Assembly: GCA_903845195.1 (NCBI GenBank) | Contig: CAIMWO010000046.1 | Coordinates: 1-43,780, forward strand | Reading direction: 5' to 3' | DNA: 43,780 nt | From: an uncultured Phycisphaerales bacterium | Lineage (GTDB): Bacteria > Planctomycetota > Phycisphaerae > WQYP01 | In this document: positions 7,942 through 15,926 of the stretch, in pieces | How the letters are laid out: each line of letters begins with the position of its first letter | How positions within the stretch are numbered: position 1 is the first letter of the stretch | The notes under the pieces: generated by a model | What the model was told of the DNA's origin: nothing | What the model saw: the letters and a program-made list of their open reading frames with translations, nothing else | Databases searched by the model: none | Made by a program: the position numbers and the translations under genes

Positions 7942-9810
7942 CTAGGGATGCTGCACGTATTCGTTGTACATCGATACGAAGGTTTCATGCGTCTGGGCAT
8001 CGATCTTCGGAAGAGCGCAGAGAGCCCAAAGAGCGGGATAAGCAAAACAACAGTGGCCGGGACGCGGTGTGGCTTTGAGACGAATTAGGAACAGCCGTCC
8101 AATGCGCTCACTGACCTTAGCGTCGTCGGCATCGACGGCGTGGTGCATGAGCGCGATGACGGCCGCGATGTTGGTCCAGTCCATCGGGCCAAATAACATC
8201 GAGCGAAGACCATCTTCGGCGGGTGAGTCTGCGAGTGGGCCATGGCGCCTGTGCAAAATCGTCAGCGCGACAACGATTTGGATCTGAAGAATCCACTGAC
8301 ACTCACGTTCGGGGGTTGGCGCATGAGGAGGATGTACGGTAACCGCAAGCAATTGCGGAATGTCCTGATCAGTAAACCGTAGGGCCAAATCGGCGGCACG
8401 GCGCGCCCACACTTTTAGATCGTATGGGAGCGAGGCAATGGCGGCGAATTGCTGGCGGAGCGAATCAGGAGGAGCGGGGAGCGCCGGATGCGGTTCAGTA
8501 CCGTCGTATTGCCAGAGCAGATGTGTAACGTGGGTGCACGGGAGGCGCGGATCGGGCTCGCCCACTCGTTCCACCGTCGTGCTCAGTGTCATACCGAAAT
8601 GGCCAAGGGCACGGCTCACAGCCAGACGGACACTGGGAGCCTCAATAGCACTGACGGTGAATCTGGCGCTGCTGGGTTTGTCGCTATTTTGGGCACGCAG
8701 CTTGGGAAGGAACTGCTCAAGAATGCCGAGTGTGGCCTCGGCGGTCGAGGGGAGTGTTTCAACGTAGGGACGGAGTGAGGCCAACCACGATTGGGCCGCA
8801 TGCCCGGGGTGGGACTGGACGTAGGCGCGAAGTCGGTCGAGCGCATCGGCATCATTATGCAGTCGATATCGAAGATAGAAGTTGAGCGGCTCGAGGGTGC
8901 GATGGTCGGGCTTTTTGCAAAGTCCGCGGAGTGTATCGTCCATGGCCTCCTTGAGGTTGCCGCGACGGAGTTCCAGCAGTGCCATATCCGCGAGAATCTC
9001 GGGTGATTCTGGCTCATATATCAAGCCATCGTTGTATGCAGCAAGGGCGGCGTCAGTATTGTTTAGCTCATCGTGGGCCATAGCACGGGCCGTGGCGGCA
9101 ATGTAGGAGGGGGCAAGACGGTAGGCATCATCGGCGAGTTTGAGGGCCGCCTGAAAATCGCCAGTGCGACGCACGATGAGGGAAGTAGTGGCGAGTAGTG
9201 TGCCATCCTCGGATCTCTGATCGAGAAATTTGCGTGCGGTCTGAAGCCACGGATCGAGAAGGGAGCGTGCCTTTTCGCTATCGCCGAGCGAACTCTTCGG
9301 AAAACGGCTTACGACGAGTACGAGGATGCCACATACGTCCACAGTAGGGATCTGTGCGAGGGCTTCAGGTCGATCAAGCCAGCGAAGTGCCCAGTATTCG
9401 AACGGCTTGCTGGGCTCAGCGCCAATGACCTGACGGAGCAGTTTGACCGCGGCAGGGAGCTGATTCATTTCCGCCAGGAAATAAGCCCTGAGGGCAACGG
9501 TACCAGCGTAATTTTTCTCGCCGAGTGGTGTAAGTTCGAGGGGGTCAGAGGAATCACGGAGGAGTTCGTCAGCCAGATCGAGAGCTTCGCGATCATTGGG
9601 ATCGGCAAAGAGAGCGCCCGCGACGTGGAAGGCGGCGTGGCGGTAGTCCCGCTCGTCAATTGCGGATCGCGCGATGAGCTTGTCTTGGACAGGCGTGACC
9701 TGCCCGCATTTTCGGTGCGAATCTCGCCAAGGATTACACAGGGCTTTGAGTTGGCGAAACCATGAACGGCGAGGAGTTCGCCTGGAGGAGTCGTCTCTGC
9801 GGTACGTCAT
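7942..9810 (-). CDS. TPR-repeat protein of unknown function
   Basis: 622 residues from the ATG at 9810, chosen because GGAGA precedes it; the longer frame to 9897 has no ribosome binding site. The N-terminus is basic. Helical repeats of TPR type cover about residues 45-330, with A-x-x-L-x-x-A patterns such as DFQAALKLADDAYRLAPSYI, DAALAAYNDGLIYEPESP and RRGNLKEAMDDTLRGLCKKP. The C-terminal 300 residues are helical and unrecognised. There is no signal peptide or membrane segment. TPR proteins act as interaction scaffolds; no partner is suggested by position, since the gene is transcribed opposite to the flanking operon and converges on the SGNH hydrolase gene. Confidence 0.7.
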   Translation of the reverse strand: MTYRRDDSSRRTPRRSWFRQLKALCNPWRDSHRKCGQVTPVQDKLIARSAIDERDYRHAAFHVAGALFADPNDREALDLADELLRDSSDPLELTPLGEKNYAGTVALRAYFLAEMNQLPAAVKLLRQVIGAEPSKPFEYWALRWLDRPEALAQIPTVDVCGILVLVVSRFPKSSLGDSEKARSLLDPWLQTARKFLDQRSEDGTLLATTSLIVRRTGDFQAALKLADDAYRLAPSYIAATARAMAHDELNNTDAALAAYNDGLIYEPESPEILADMALLELRRGNLKEAMDDTLRGLCKKPDHRTLEPLNFYLRYRLHNDADALDRLRAYVQSHPGHAAQSWLASLRPYVETLPSTAEATLGILEQFLPKLRAQNSDKPSSARFTVSAIEAPSVRLAVSRALGHFGMTLSTTVERVGEPDPRLPCTHVTHLLWQYDGTEPHPALPAPPDSLRQQFAAIASLPYDLKVWARRAADLALRFTDQDIPQLLAVTVHPPHAPTPERECQWILQIQIVVALTILHRRHGPLADSPAEDGLRSMLFGPMDWTNIAAVIALMHHAVDADDAKVSERIGRLFLIRLKATPRPGHCCFAYPALWALCALPKIDAQTHETFVSMYNEYVQHP

Positions 9811-10074
9811 GGGGGTCTCCGGATACACTGGCGTTGAGTAATATAACAAATGGGGGTAAGCAACACACGAGACTATCGGCGTTAGTCCGTTCACCATTGG
9901 GATGCCGCGCTGCGCGATCGAATAAATTCAATCATTTCCCCCAAATAGCATGCCTATACTCATTCCGTCGGCCGCCAAGTGGGACGGCCGGTCAAGATGC
10001 GCACCCGTCTGCCCGTTTCCGAACCCGTCGTTCAAACATTGTCCCCCCCCTTTTTTTGACCGAGGAGAAGGACC
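9811..10074. promoter_or_regulatory. Divergent promoter region
   Basis: This segment separates the minus-strand TPR gene from the plus-strand DUF3303 gene and must hold both promoters. A TATACT (9955-9960) is a good plus-strand -10 hexamer but its -35 partner is weak; a TATATT-like box lies on the minus strand near 9841. A run of C then T at 10040-10056 precedes the ribosome binding site GAGGAGAAGGA. Confidence 0.4.
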
Positions 10075-10389
10075 ATGAAGTACGTGATCAGTTGGTTCGA
10101 GCGCCCGCAGGGTTCGCCCATGGAGTACGAGAATGCCCAGAAGCGCATCCTCGAAGTCTTCGGGCAATGGAAGGCCCCCGCCAATTTCAAGGTCGAATTC
10201 TTCGTGGTGCGCGTCGGCGAGTGGGGTGGACATATGCTGGTCGACTGCGACGATCCGACCACCATTCACAAGTTCTGCTCGATGCTGCCGTCCTTCGTGT
10301 TCGAGGCGCGGCCCGTCATTGCGGTCGAAGAGGCCGTCCGCAGCGAGCTGGAAGTCATGGCCTGGCGCGACGGCCTCAAACGCCAGTGA
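10075..10389 (+). CDS. DUF3303-like small protein
   Basis: 104 residues with the look of the DUF3303 family: an N-terminal strand MKYVISWF, a central helix, then FFVVRVGEWGGHMLVDCDDP and a C-terminal FEARPVIAVEEAV strand (a ferredoxin-like alpha/beta barrel fold in this family). The biochemical role of the family is not known. It has an excellent ribosome binding site (GGAGAAGGA, 7 bases before ATG). It sits 176 bp ahead of rpsF, between pth and rpsF in the translation-gene run. No signal peptide. Confidence 0.7.
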   Translation: MKYVISWFERPQGSPMEYENAQKRILEVFGQWKAPANFKVEFFVVRVGEWGGHMLVDCDDPTTIHKFCSMLPSFVFEARPVIAVEEAVRSELEVMAWRDGLKRQ

Positions 10390-10446
10390 GGGTGGTCCCC
10401 ACGGGCTTCCCCAACCCCTTGCCAAATTTCATCTTACAGCGCCCTT

Positions 10447-10473
10447 TTGCCCGGTGCGTTCTCCGGGTATACT
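10447..10473 (+). promoter_or_regulatory. Possible promoter for the rpsF operon
   Basis: TTGCCC (10447-10452) and TATACT (10468-10473) are separated by 15 bases, slightly short of the optimum; the -10 is good. It lies 93 bases ahead of the rpsF start. Confidence 0.4.
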
Positions 10474-10565
10474 GCTTGGCTTGAAACTTCCGGCTCGCCG
10501 CGTTTCCCATGGTGATGCAGTGTTGCGTCACTCGCGGATTTGGGCCCTTGTGGAGTACTTGCCTC

Positions 10566-11024
10566 ATGGCAATCCATACCCGTCAGTATGAAGCCTTGTT
10601 CCTGCTCAATCCCAGCTATGCCACCGGCTCTTGGGATGCCGCCAAGGGCGAAGTCGAACACATCCTTCATCGTGCCAATGCCGAGATCGTTCACATCCGC
10701 AAGTGGGATGAACGGCGTCTCGCCTATGAAATCGGCGGCCAGAAGCGCGGCGTGTACGTGCTCGCATTCTTCAAGGCTGAAGGGCCGAAGGTTGCCGGCA
10801 TCGAGCGTGACGTACAGCTTTCCGAGAACATCCTGCGTTGCCTGGTGATCAAGGCTGAGCACCTGGCGATCAAGGACATCGAGGCGATGCAGCCGCAGCA
10901 GCCGATCATCGAAGAGCATGACACGCGTGCGTTCCGTCGCGGCGGACCGATGCGCGAGCAGGCCCCGGTCGCAGCCGCGGCCGCGATCGAGGAAGTTCCC
11001 GAAGAGCTTTCCGAGAAGATCTAA
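10566..11024 (+). CDS. rpsF: 30S ribosomal protein S6
   Basis: 152 residues from the ATG at 10566, where homology begins (YEALFLLNPS); a longer in-frame start at 10509 adds 19 unlikely residues. The S6 ferredoxin-like fold is covered by residues about 6-100, with RKWDERRLAYEIGGQKRGVYVLAFF and the ENILRCLVIK strand. The C-terminal 50 residues form an acidic, Ala-rich extension (VAAAAAIEEVPEELSEKI). S6 binds the central domain of 16S rRNA, normally with S18. It is the first gene of an rpsF-ssb-rplI run; a GGAG at 10552 serves as the ribosome binding site. Confidence 0.95.
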   Translation: MAIHTRQYEALFLLNPSYATGSWDAAKGEVEHILHRANAEIVHIRKWDERRLAYEIGGQKRGVYVLAFFKAEGPKVAGIERDVQLSENILRCLVIKAEHLAIKDIEAMQPQQPIIEEHDTRAFRRGGPMREQAPVAAAAAIEEVPEELSEKI

Positions 11025-11139
11025 ACGTCTAAACGCCGCTGGAAAAGCCGGAAGCTGGAAGCCAGCAACCAGTAGAAACGCTGTGATTTTGTCGGCACTT
11101 CAAACGTTATCGTGCTGACTTCGCTTGCAGGAGATTCTT

Positions 11140-11697
11140 ATGGCTAACCTCAACAAAGTGCTGCTCATGGGCAACATCACGCGCGACCCCCAGCTTTCGT
11201 ACCTGCCCAGCCAGACGGCGGTGTGCGAGTTCGGCCTGGCGATCAACCGCAACTGGACCGGCCAGGACGGCGTCAAGAAGGAAGAAGTGACCTTCGTGGA
11301 CTGCTCCTGCTTCGGCAAGGTCGCGGAGCTGATCAGCAAGTATAAGAAGAAGGGCGACCCGCTCTTCGTGGAAGGGCGCCTCAAGCTCGATCAATGGGAA
11401 GCCCAGGACGGCAGCAAGCGCAGCAAGATGCGCGTGGTCATTGAAAATTTCCAGTTCCTCAACCGCGGTACCGGGGCACCGGGCGGCGGCGCTCCGGTGA
11501 GCGATGAGGAAGGCGGGTATGCCCCGCAAGGCCAGGCCCAGCCGGCGCGGCAGCCGTATCGGCCCGCGGGACGGCCCAATGTCGCACCGGCCCGGCCCGC
11601 ACAGGCCGCGCCTGCGGCACAACCTCAATACGATGCGGACGCCCCGTCAGCTGACGATGCGCCGCCTCCGATGACGGACCAGGACATTCCGTTCTGA
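11140..11697 (+). CDS. ssb: Single-stranded DNA-binding protein
   Basis: 185 residues from the ATG at 11140, preceded by AGGAG; an upstream in-frame ATG at 11125 overlaps that site and is rejected. The OB fold covers about residues 1-110: MANLNKVLLMGNITRDP, FGLAINRNW, FVDCSCFGKVAELISKYKKKGDPLFVEGRLKLDQWE. A Gly/Pro/Ala/Gln-rich linker follows and the protein ends in the acidic tip DQDIPF used to recruit repair and replication partners. It coats ssDNA in replication, recombination and repair. It lies between rpsF and rplI as in many bacteria. Confidence 0.96.
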   Translation: MANLNKVLLMGNITRDPQLSYLPSQTAVCEFGLAINRNWTGQDGVKKEEVTFVDCSCFGKVAELISKYKKKGDPLFVEGRLKLDQWEAQDGSKRSKMRVVIENFQFLNRGTGAPGGGAPVSDEEGGYAPQGQAQPARQPYRPAGRPNVAPARPAQAAPAAQPQYDADAPSADDAPPPMTDQDIPF

Positions 11698-11808
11698 TCT
11701 CTCCCCCTACCGCTCTCTTCGTGCGAACGCAGGACCAGGCACGCCCAAGACCAATGCCCTGCGGGACACATGAGAGCCTCTTTTTTCCGGCGTGCCTGAA
11801 GGAATCGC

Positions 11809-12315
11809 ATGAAAGTTTTGCTCACCCAAACGCTCGATCGCATCGGCATCGTCGGCGAAGTGCTGGACGTGACCGACGGTTTTGCCCGTAATTACCTGCT
11901 GCCCAAGGGTCTGGCGATTCAGCCGACCGAGGGCAATATCAAGCGTCTCGAAGCGGCGCGCAAGGAATACGAAAAGCAGGTGGCCGAACAGCGGGCCGCC
12001 AAGGAACAGCTGGCCACGGCGCTGCAGGGCGTCGAAGTGACGCTGACCCGTGCGGCCAACGACGAAGGGCATCTGTTCGGCTCGGTCAGCAAGCGCGACA
12101 TTGCCGAGGAACTGCAGAAGCTCGGCCATGGAGTGCAGCCGGACGACGTCAAACTGGACGAGCCGCTGCGTCGTGTCGATACGTTCACGGTGGCGGTGGC
12201 GGTGGCCGGCGATCTGCGGGCCGACATCAAGGTGTGGATCGTGCGTGAGAAGGGCGAGGGCGCCGCAGCACCGGAAGCCAAGGCTGAAGAGCCATCGGAA
12301 GAAACACCGGCTTGA
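11809..12315 (+). CDS. rplI: 50S ribosomal protein L9
   Basis: 168 residues. The N-terminal rRNA-binding domain shows MKVLLTQTLDRIGIVGEVLDV and GFARNYLLPKGLA (residues 22-35), followed by the long connecting helix (about 41-80) and the C-terminal domain (about 81-149, with LFGSVSKRDIAEEL). A short acidic Ala/Glu tail extends past the usual about 150 residues. A GAAGGA site precedes the start. The gene follows ssb directly; rpsR (S18), usually between them, is absent. A strong terminator follows the stop. Confidence 0.96.
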   Translation: MKVLLTQTLDRIGIVGEVLDVTDGFARNYLLPKGLAIQPTEGNIKRLEAARKEYEKQVAEQRAAKEQLATALQGVEVTLTRAANDEGHLFGSVSKRDIAEELQKLGHGVQPDDVKLDEPLRRVDTFTVAVAVAGDLRADIKVWIVREKGEGAAAPEAKAEEPSEETPA

Positions 12316-12340
12316 TTCGCATATTTTCAACTGAAACCCC

Positions 12341-12376
12341 AAAACGCCGACTCTCGCGAGTCGGCGTTTTTTTTTA
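12341..12376 (+). terminator. Rho-independent terminator after rplI
   Basis: A 13-bp perfect stem (aaaacgccgactc 12341-12353 with gagtcggcgtttt 12358-12370) closes on TCGC and runs into a stretch of nine or more T. It ends the rpsF-ssb-rplI operon. Confidence 0.95.
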
Positions 12377-12529
12377 TTGCCCGACCCATAATTTTGGGTT
12401 TCCGCAGCGTTGGCTGGAACCTAATCATTCGCTTTATCAGCTCAATTATGATTTTAGGGTAGCTTTTTCCTAACCACCGTCGTACAGTAAGGCTATTCGT
12501 TTGGACCCGCTCAACAAGAGGAGCTATTC

Positions 12530-13444
12530 ATGGCCTTGCTGAATTACCATCATCTCATGTATTTCTGGACGGTCTCGCAGGAGGGGGGCGTGGCCCGGGC
12601 GGCGGAAAAGCTGAATCTTTCGAGCCCGACCATTTCCGCGCAGATTCATGAACTGGAAGAGGCACTGGGGGAGCAGCTTTTTGAACGCCGCGGGCGAACG
12701 CTGGTGCTTACGGAGATGGGGCAGCTCGTCTACAAATATGCGGATGATATTTTCACCCTCGGCCGCGAGCTGATGGACATGGTCAAGCAGGGATCGGAAT
12801 CCCGGCCGGAGAAGTTGACGGTGGGCATCACCGACGGCATGCCCAAGGCGGTGTCGCTGATGCTGCTGGAACCGGCGCTGGCGATCGAACCGCCGATGCG
12901 TTTGGTGGAAACCGAGGGGAAGATCGACGACCTGATGTCGGCCCTGGCGACCTTTCGCATCGATGTGGTGCTCTCCGACGTGCCGCTGGCCGCCGGCACG
13001 CAGATGAAGGCGTATAACCACCTGCTGGGCGAGTGCGATACGACGATCTTCGGCAGCAAGATCTTGCAGGCCCGGTACCAGAAAGATTTCCCGAAGTCAC
13101 TCGAAGGCGCCCCGATGTACCTGCCGACGCGCAACACGTCGCTGCGGCGTTCGCTGGATCAGTATTTCGAACAGGAAAGCATTCACCCGCGGGTCATCGG
13201 CGAGTTCGAGGACTCGGCGATGCTCAATACCGCCGGCGCCTCGGGCCGGGCGCTGTTTCCGGTGCCCACCATGGTCGGCGAAGCGGTGGCCCGGATGTAC
13301 AACGTGAAACCGATCGGGCAGTTGGAAACCGTCCGCACGCGTTTTTATGCCATTTCGCCGGAACGCAAGCTGAAGCATCCCGCGGTGATGGCGATCTGTG
13401 CGGCGGCGCGGGAAGACTTGTCCAAGCAAGTCAATGAAGAGTAA
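12530..13444 (+). CDS. nhaR: LysR-family regulator, NhaR-like
   Basis: 304 residues. The N-terminal winged helix-turn-helix (about 6-64) reads NYHHLMYFWTVSQEGGVARAAEKL followed by PTISAQIHELEE; YHHL-YFW-EG is characteristic of NhaR rather than of general LysR proteins. The effector domain also follows NhaR: FRIDVVLSDVP, GECDTTIFG, GEFEDSAML and AISPERKLKHPAVMAIC. In E. coli NhaR activates the Na+/H+ antiporter gene nhaA in response to Na+ and also other loci. No antiporter gene lies nearby, so its target is elsewhere. The ribosome binding site is GAGGAG. The upstream AT-rich segment (12420-12465) with ctaatcat and atgatttt half-sites could be an autoregulatory LysR site, inferred only. Confidence 0.88.
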   Translation: MALLNYHHLMYFWTVSQEGGVARAAEKLNLSSPTISAQIHELEEALGEQLFERRGRTLVLTEMGQLVYKYADDIFTLGRELMDMVKQGSESRPEKLTVGITDGMPKAVSLMLLEPALAIEPPMRLVETEGKIDDLMSALATFRIDVVLSDVPLAAGTQMKAYNHLLGECDTTIFGSKILQARYQKDFPKSLEGAPMYLPTRNTSLRRSLDQYFEQESIHPRVIGEFEDSAMLNTAGASGRALFPVPTMVGEAVARMYNVKPIGQLETVRTRFYAISPERKLKHPAVMAICAAAREDLSKQVNEE

Positions 13445-13511
13445 ACGCCTGATTGACGCTACGAAATTGCCCTGTGTTGCCTACCGCGGTGGAAGATTCG
13501 GCGAAATCCGA

Positions 13512-13539
13512 GACACAGGCACAGAGCCTGCACAGAGGG
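13512..13539. repeat. CACAGAG-type word repeat between convergent genes
   Basis: Three degenerate copies of an ACACAGG/GCACAGAG word lie between the nhaR stop and the stop of the minus-strand DUF4190 gene. Same family as 16481-16581, 37591-37630 and 40446-40485. Confidence 0.7.
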
Positions 13540-13557
13540 ACGCGGGCGGTTGGTGGA

Positions 13558-14670
13558 TTAACGCCAATTGGCAGACCAGGTTCCGCGGACGGGGACCATG
13601 AAGATGTTGAAGGGGGCGGTAGTGCCGGTATGGGAGGGGTCGGCATTGGAGGCGGAGACGTCGCTGACGGCGGTGGCGGCGGGGGTCACGGAAATGGTAA
13701 CGCCCGCAACGGTGGGCGAACCATCGATGGCGTTGGCGAAGATATTGTCGTGGCTCTGGCCGACATCGACCTTGTTCACAAAATCCACGTGCATGTCATT
13801 GAAACCGACGTTTTGGCCTTCGCCACCATGGAGCGGCGAATTGTACGATTTCGGGCCACGCCCGGCGGTGTTGTCCGAGCCCGCCAGGGCCATGTCCGAG
13901 ACAAGGGGCAGGGTCGCTTCGTTCTTGGGCGTCCAATAGGGACTCGCTCGACCGCTGGCATCCCAGGGATACGCGATCGAATAGCTGAGGCTTCGGCAGT
14001 TCTGGAAATTCAGGTAGAACGTACCGGTACTGGTTTTCAGGGGTGATGGGGAGGCGAAGAAATCACTCTTGCAGACGAACAGTTTGGGTTGGGCCAGCCG
14101 CGTCAGGTTCAGCAGCCACAGGCACGCCGCCGGGTTTCCATCCACCGCCGCCGCCTTGCCGCCGAAGATGCCGCCAGGCGTGTTGCTCATCGCATCATCG
14201 GGGTTGGTCGTGCCGGAATCGATTGCGGTATCGAGGCTGTAGCGGCGGGTGTGCGCGGTATTGGGGACGCAGGGAAAACTGCTTACATTAAACTGGGAGT
14301 AGACGGTCAGAGACATCACAATGCAGCGGATATTGGTGGCACAATGGGCACGTCTATTCATTTCAACCGATCCGTTAAGCACCGGCCACAAAAACGAGAT
14401 GAGGATCGCCAGCATGCCGGTGACCAATCCGATGTTGGCATATCCGCCGCCCGCAAGTTCGCGTGGGTGCCGGGTGATCCGCGCACGCGCAGAACTGCCC
14501 AGTATGATGCCCGCAAAACCGAGCACCACACCGCCGCATCCACCAGGAGATAGCATGCCAAGAATCCCCAGAATCATCGCGGTGATCGCGAACCTACTGA
14601 TTCGCGCCGGCGGGGCAGGAACATCTGAACCGGATTGATCGGAAGGAAGCGGCAACGGCGTATTGCTCAT
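13558..14670 (-). CDS. DUF4190-plus-prepilin-like membrane protein (paralogue B)
   Basis: 370 residues. A proline-rich N-terminus is followed by a two-helix DUF4190-type membrane region (about 25-105: FAITAMILGILGMLSPGGCGGVV, then ANIGLVTGMLAILISFLW), then a soluble domain with CATNIRCIVMSLTVYSQ and, near the C-terminus, GQNVGFNDMHVDFVNK, which resembles the C-terminal motif of planctomycete DUF1559/H-X9-DG pseudopilin-like proteins. Role unknown; such proteins are thought to be secreted or cell-surface. It is the second gene of a tandem pair with 14730-15848, separated by 59 bp. Matching sequence just after both stops (gctacgaaa/gctatgaaa and ttgcctaccgc) shows the pair arose by duplication including 3' flank. 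Confidence 0.75.
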   Translation of the reverse strand: MSNTPLPLPSDQSGSDVPAPPARISRFAITAMILGILGMLSPGGCGGVVLGFAGIILGSSARARITRHPRELAGGGYANIGLVTGMLAILISFLWPVLNGSVEMNRRAHCATNIRCIVMSLTVYSQFNVSSFPCVPNTAHTRRYSLDTAIDSGTTNPDDAMSNTPGGIFGGKAAAVDGNPAACLWLLNLTRLAQPKLFVCKSDFFASPSPLKTSTGTFYLNFQNCRSLSYSIAYPWDASGRASPYWTPKNEATLPLVSDMALAGSDNTAGRGPKSYNSPLHGGEGQNVGFNDMHVDFVNKVDVGQSHDNIFANAIDGSPTVAGVTISVTPAATAVSDVSASNADPSHTGTTAPFNIFMVPVRGTWSANWR

Positions 14671-14729
14671 GGTGAATCCCCATGTGAACCGGTGACGACG
14701 AAGCGCTTATTGGCGCTATGAAACCGTAT

Positions 14730-15848
14730 TCAATTGCCTACCGCAGTGCTGGTGCCGCGCCAGCCGGCGGTCCGTACCGGCACCATGAAGATATCGAACG
14801 GCGCGGACTCGTTGGTGCTTCGGGGAGTAACGGCGGTGGTGTGGTTGTAGGTCGCCGCACCAATGGCGTTTCCTGCGTAGCCGGCGCTGGAGTTCGCCGC
14901 CAAGAGGAAGATGTTGTCCTCCATCTGGCCGATATCCACCTTGCGCAGGAACTCCACGTGCACATCGCCAAAGCCGACGTTCTGGCCGTCGAAACTGTGG
15001 TTGGACGAGTTGTACAGGTTCTTCGGATTGCCTGGGGTATTGTTCGAGGCTTCCAGCGCCATGTCGGACATCAGCGGCAAGGAAGAATCGGTCAGCGCCT
15101 TCCAATACGGCGCCTGTGAAGTGCCCTGCCACGGCATCGCGATGGAGTAGCTGATTTGGCTGCCATCGTAGACGTTGTTGTAGGAGTTGCCGGTGCTATC
15201 CATCAACTGAGCGGGCGTTTTGCCGAGAGGGTCGCTCTTGCAGATCAACTGCTTGGGAGAGATCTGGCCGCGCAGCGCCAGGATCCACAGGCAGGCCACG
15301 GGGTTTCCCTGCTGGACGCTGGCCGAACCATAGTAGCCATACGTGGCATCATTGCTGAGAATCGTCCCGGCATTGCCTGAAGCGTTGCCCAGACCCACGG
15401 TATAGGTGTTCGGCGTGGCAATCTTCACCGTCGGATACAAGTCGCTGTTCTCGGAAGAATAGACGGCGCACGACTGCATGATGCCGCGCATATTGGCGGC
15501 ACAATAGGAACGATTGGAAAGCTCGCGGGCCTTGCCCAGAGAGGGAAGCAGGATGGCGATCAGCAGCGCCGGGGCGAAAATCATGCTGAGGCCGCCGGTG
15601 ATCATGCCGGTGATGGCAAAGCCGGTGCCTGCCAGCTCACGGGGGCGTTTGTTGATCTGGACGAAGGCGACGATGCCGAGGATCAGTCCGGTCAGGCCGA
15701 TCGGGATTCCGATCACAAAGATCGACAGCAGGAGGCCGACGATGCCGAGGATCATCGCGGTCATCGCCATGCCGCTGGTGCGGGGCGGAAGCTCCGCGTA
15801 ATTGGGGGTGAAGTTGTCGGGTTGATTCGGAGGCGGGGCGTAACTCAT
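14730..15848 (-). CDS. DUF4190-plus-prepilin-like membrane protein (paralogue A)
   Basis: 372 residues, same architecture as its downstream neighbour: Pro/Asn-rich N-terminus, two hydrophobic segments of DUF4190 type (MAMTAMILGIVGLLLSIFVIG; GFAITGMITGGLSMIFAPALLIAILLPSL), the conserved RSYCAANMRGIMQSCAVYSSEN segment resembling the first region of pseudopilins, VCLWILALRGQ-like segment before LICKSDPLG, and GQNVGFGDVHVEFLRKVDIGQ near the C-terminus. The ribosome binding site GAAAGGA precedes the start. It is probably the first gene of a two-gene transcript. Function is not known for the family. Confidence 0.78.
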   Translation of the reverse strand: MSYAPPPNQPDNFTPNYAELPPRTSGMAMTAMILGIVGLLLSIFVIGIPIGLTGLILGIVAFVQINKRPRELAGTGFAITGMITGGLSMIFAPALLIAILLPSLGKARELSNRSYCAANMRGIMQSCAVYSSENSDLYPTVKIATPNTYTVGLGNASGNAGTILSNDATYGYYGSASVQQGNPVACLWILALRGQISPKQLICKSDPLGKTPAQLMDSTGNSYNNVYDGSQISYSIAMPWQGTSQAPYWKALTDSSLPLMSDMALEASNNTPGNPKNLYNSSNHSFDGQNVGFGDVHVEFLRKVDIGQMEDNIFLLAANSSAGYAGNAIGAATYNHTTAVTPRSTNESAPFDIFMVPVRTAGWRGTSTAVGN

Positions 15849-15926
15849 GAGCGTCCTTTCTTGGAGAAACCGGAAGTACGTCTGATGCGAAGGATAACGC
15901 AGCGGCGTGAATTGGCAATCACAAAT

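Noticed and set aside
9762..10484. 240-residue open frame on the plus strand
   Set aside because: It crosses the divergent promoter region and the DUF3303 gene in another frame; composition is unlike a real protein.
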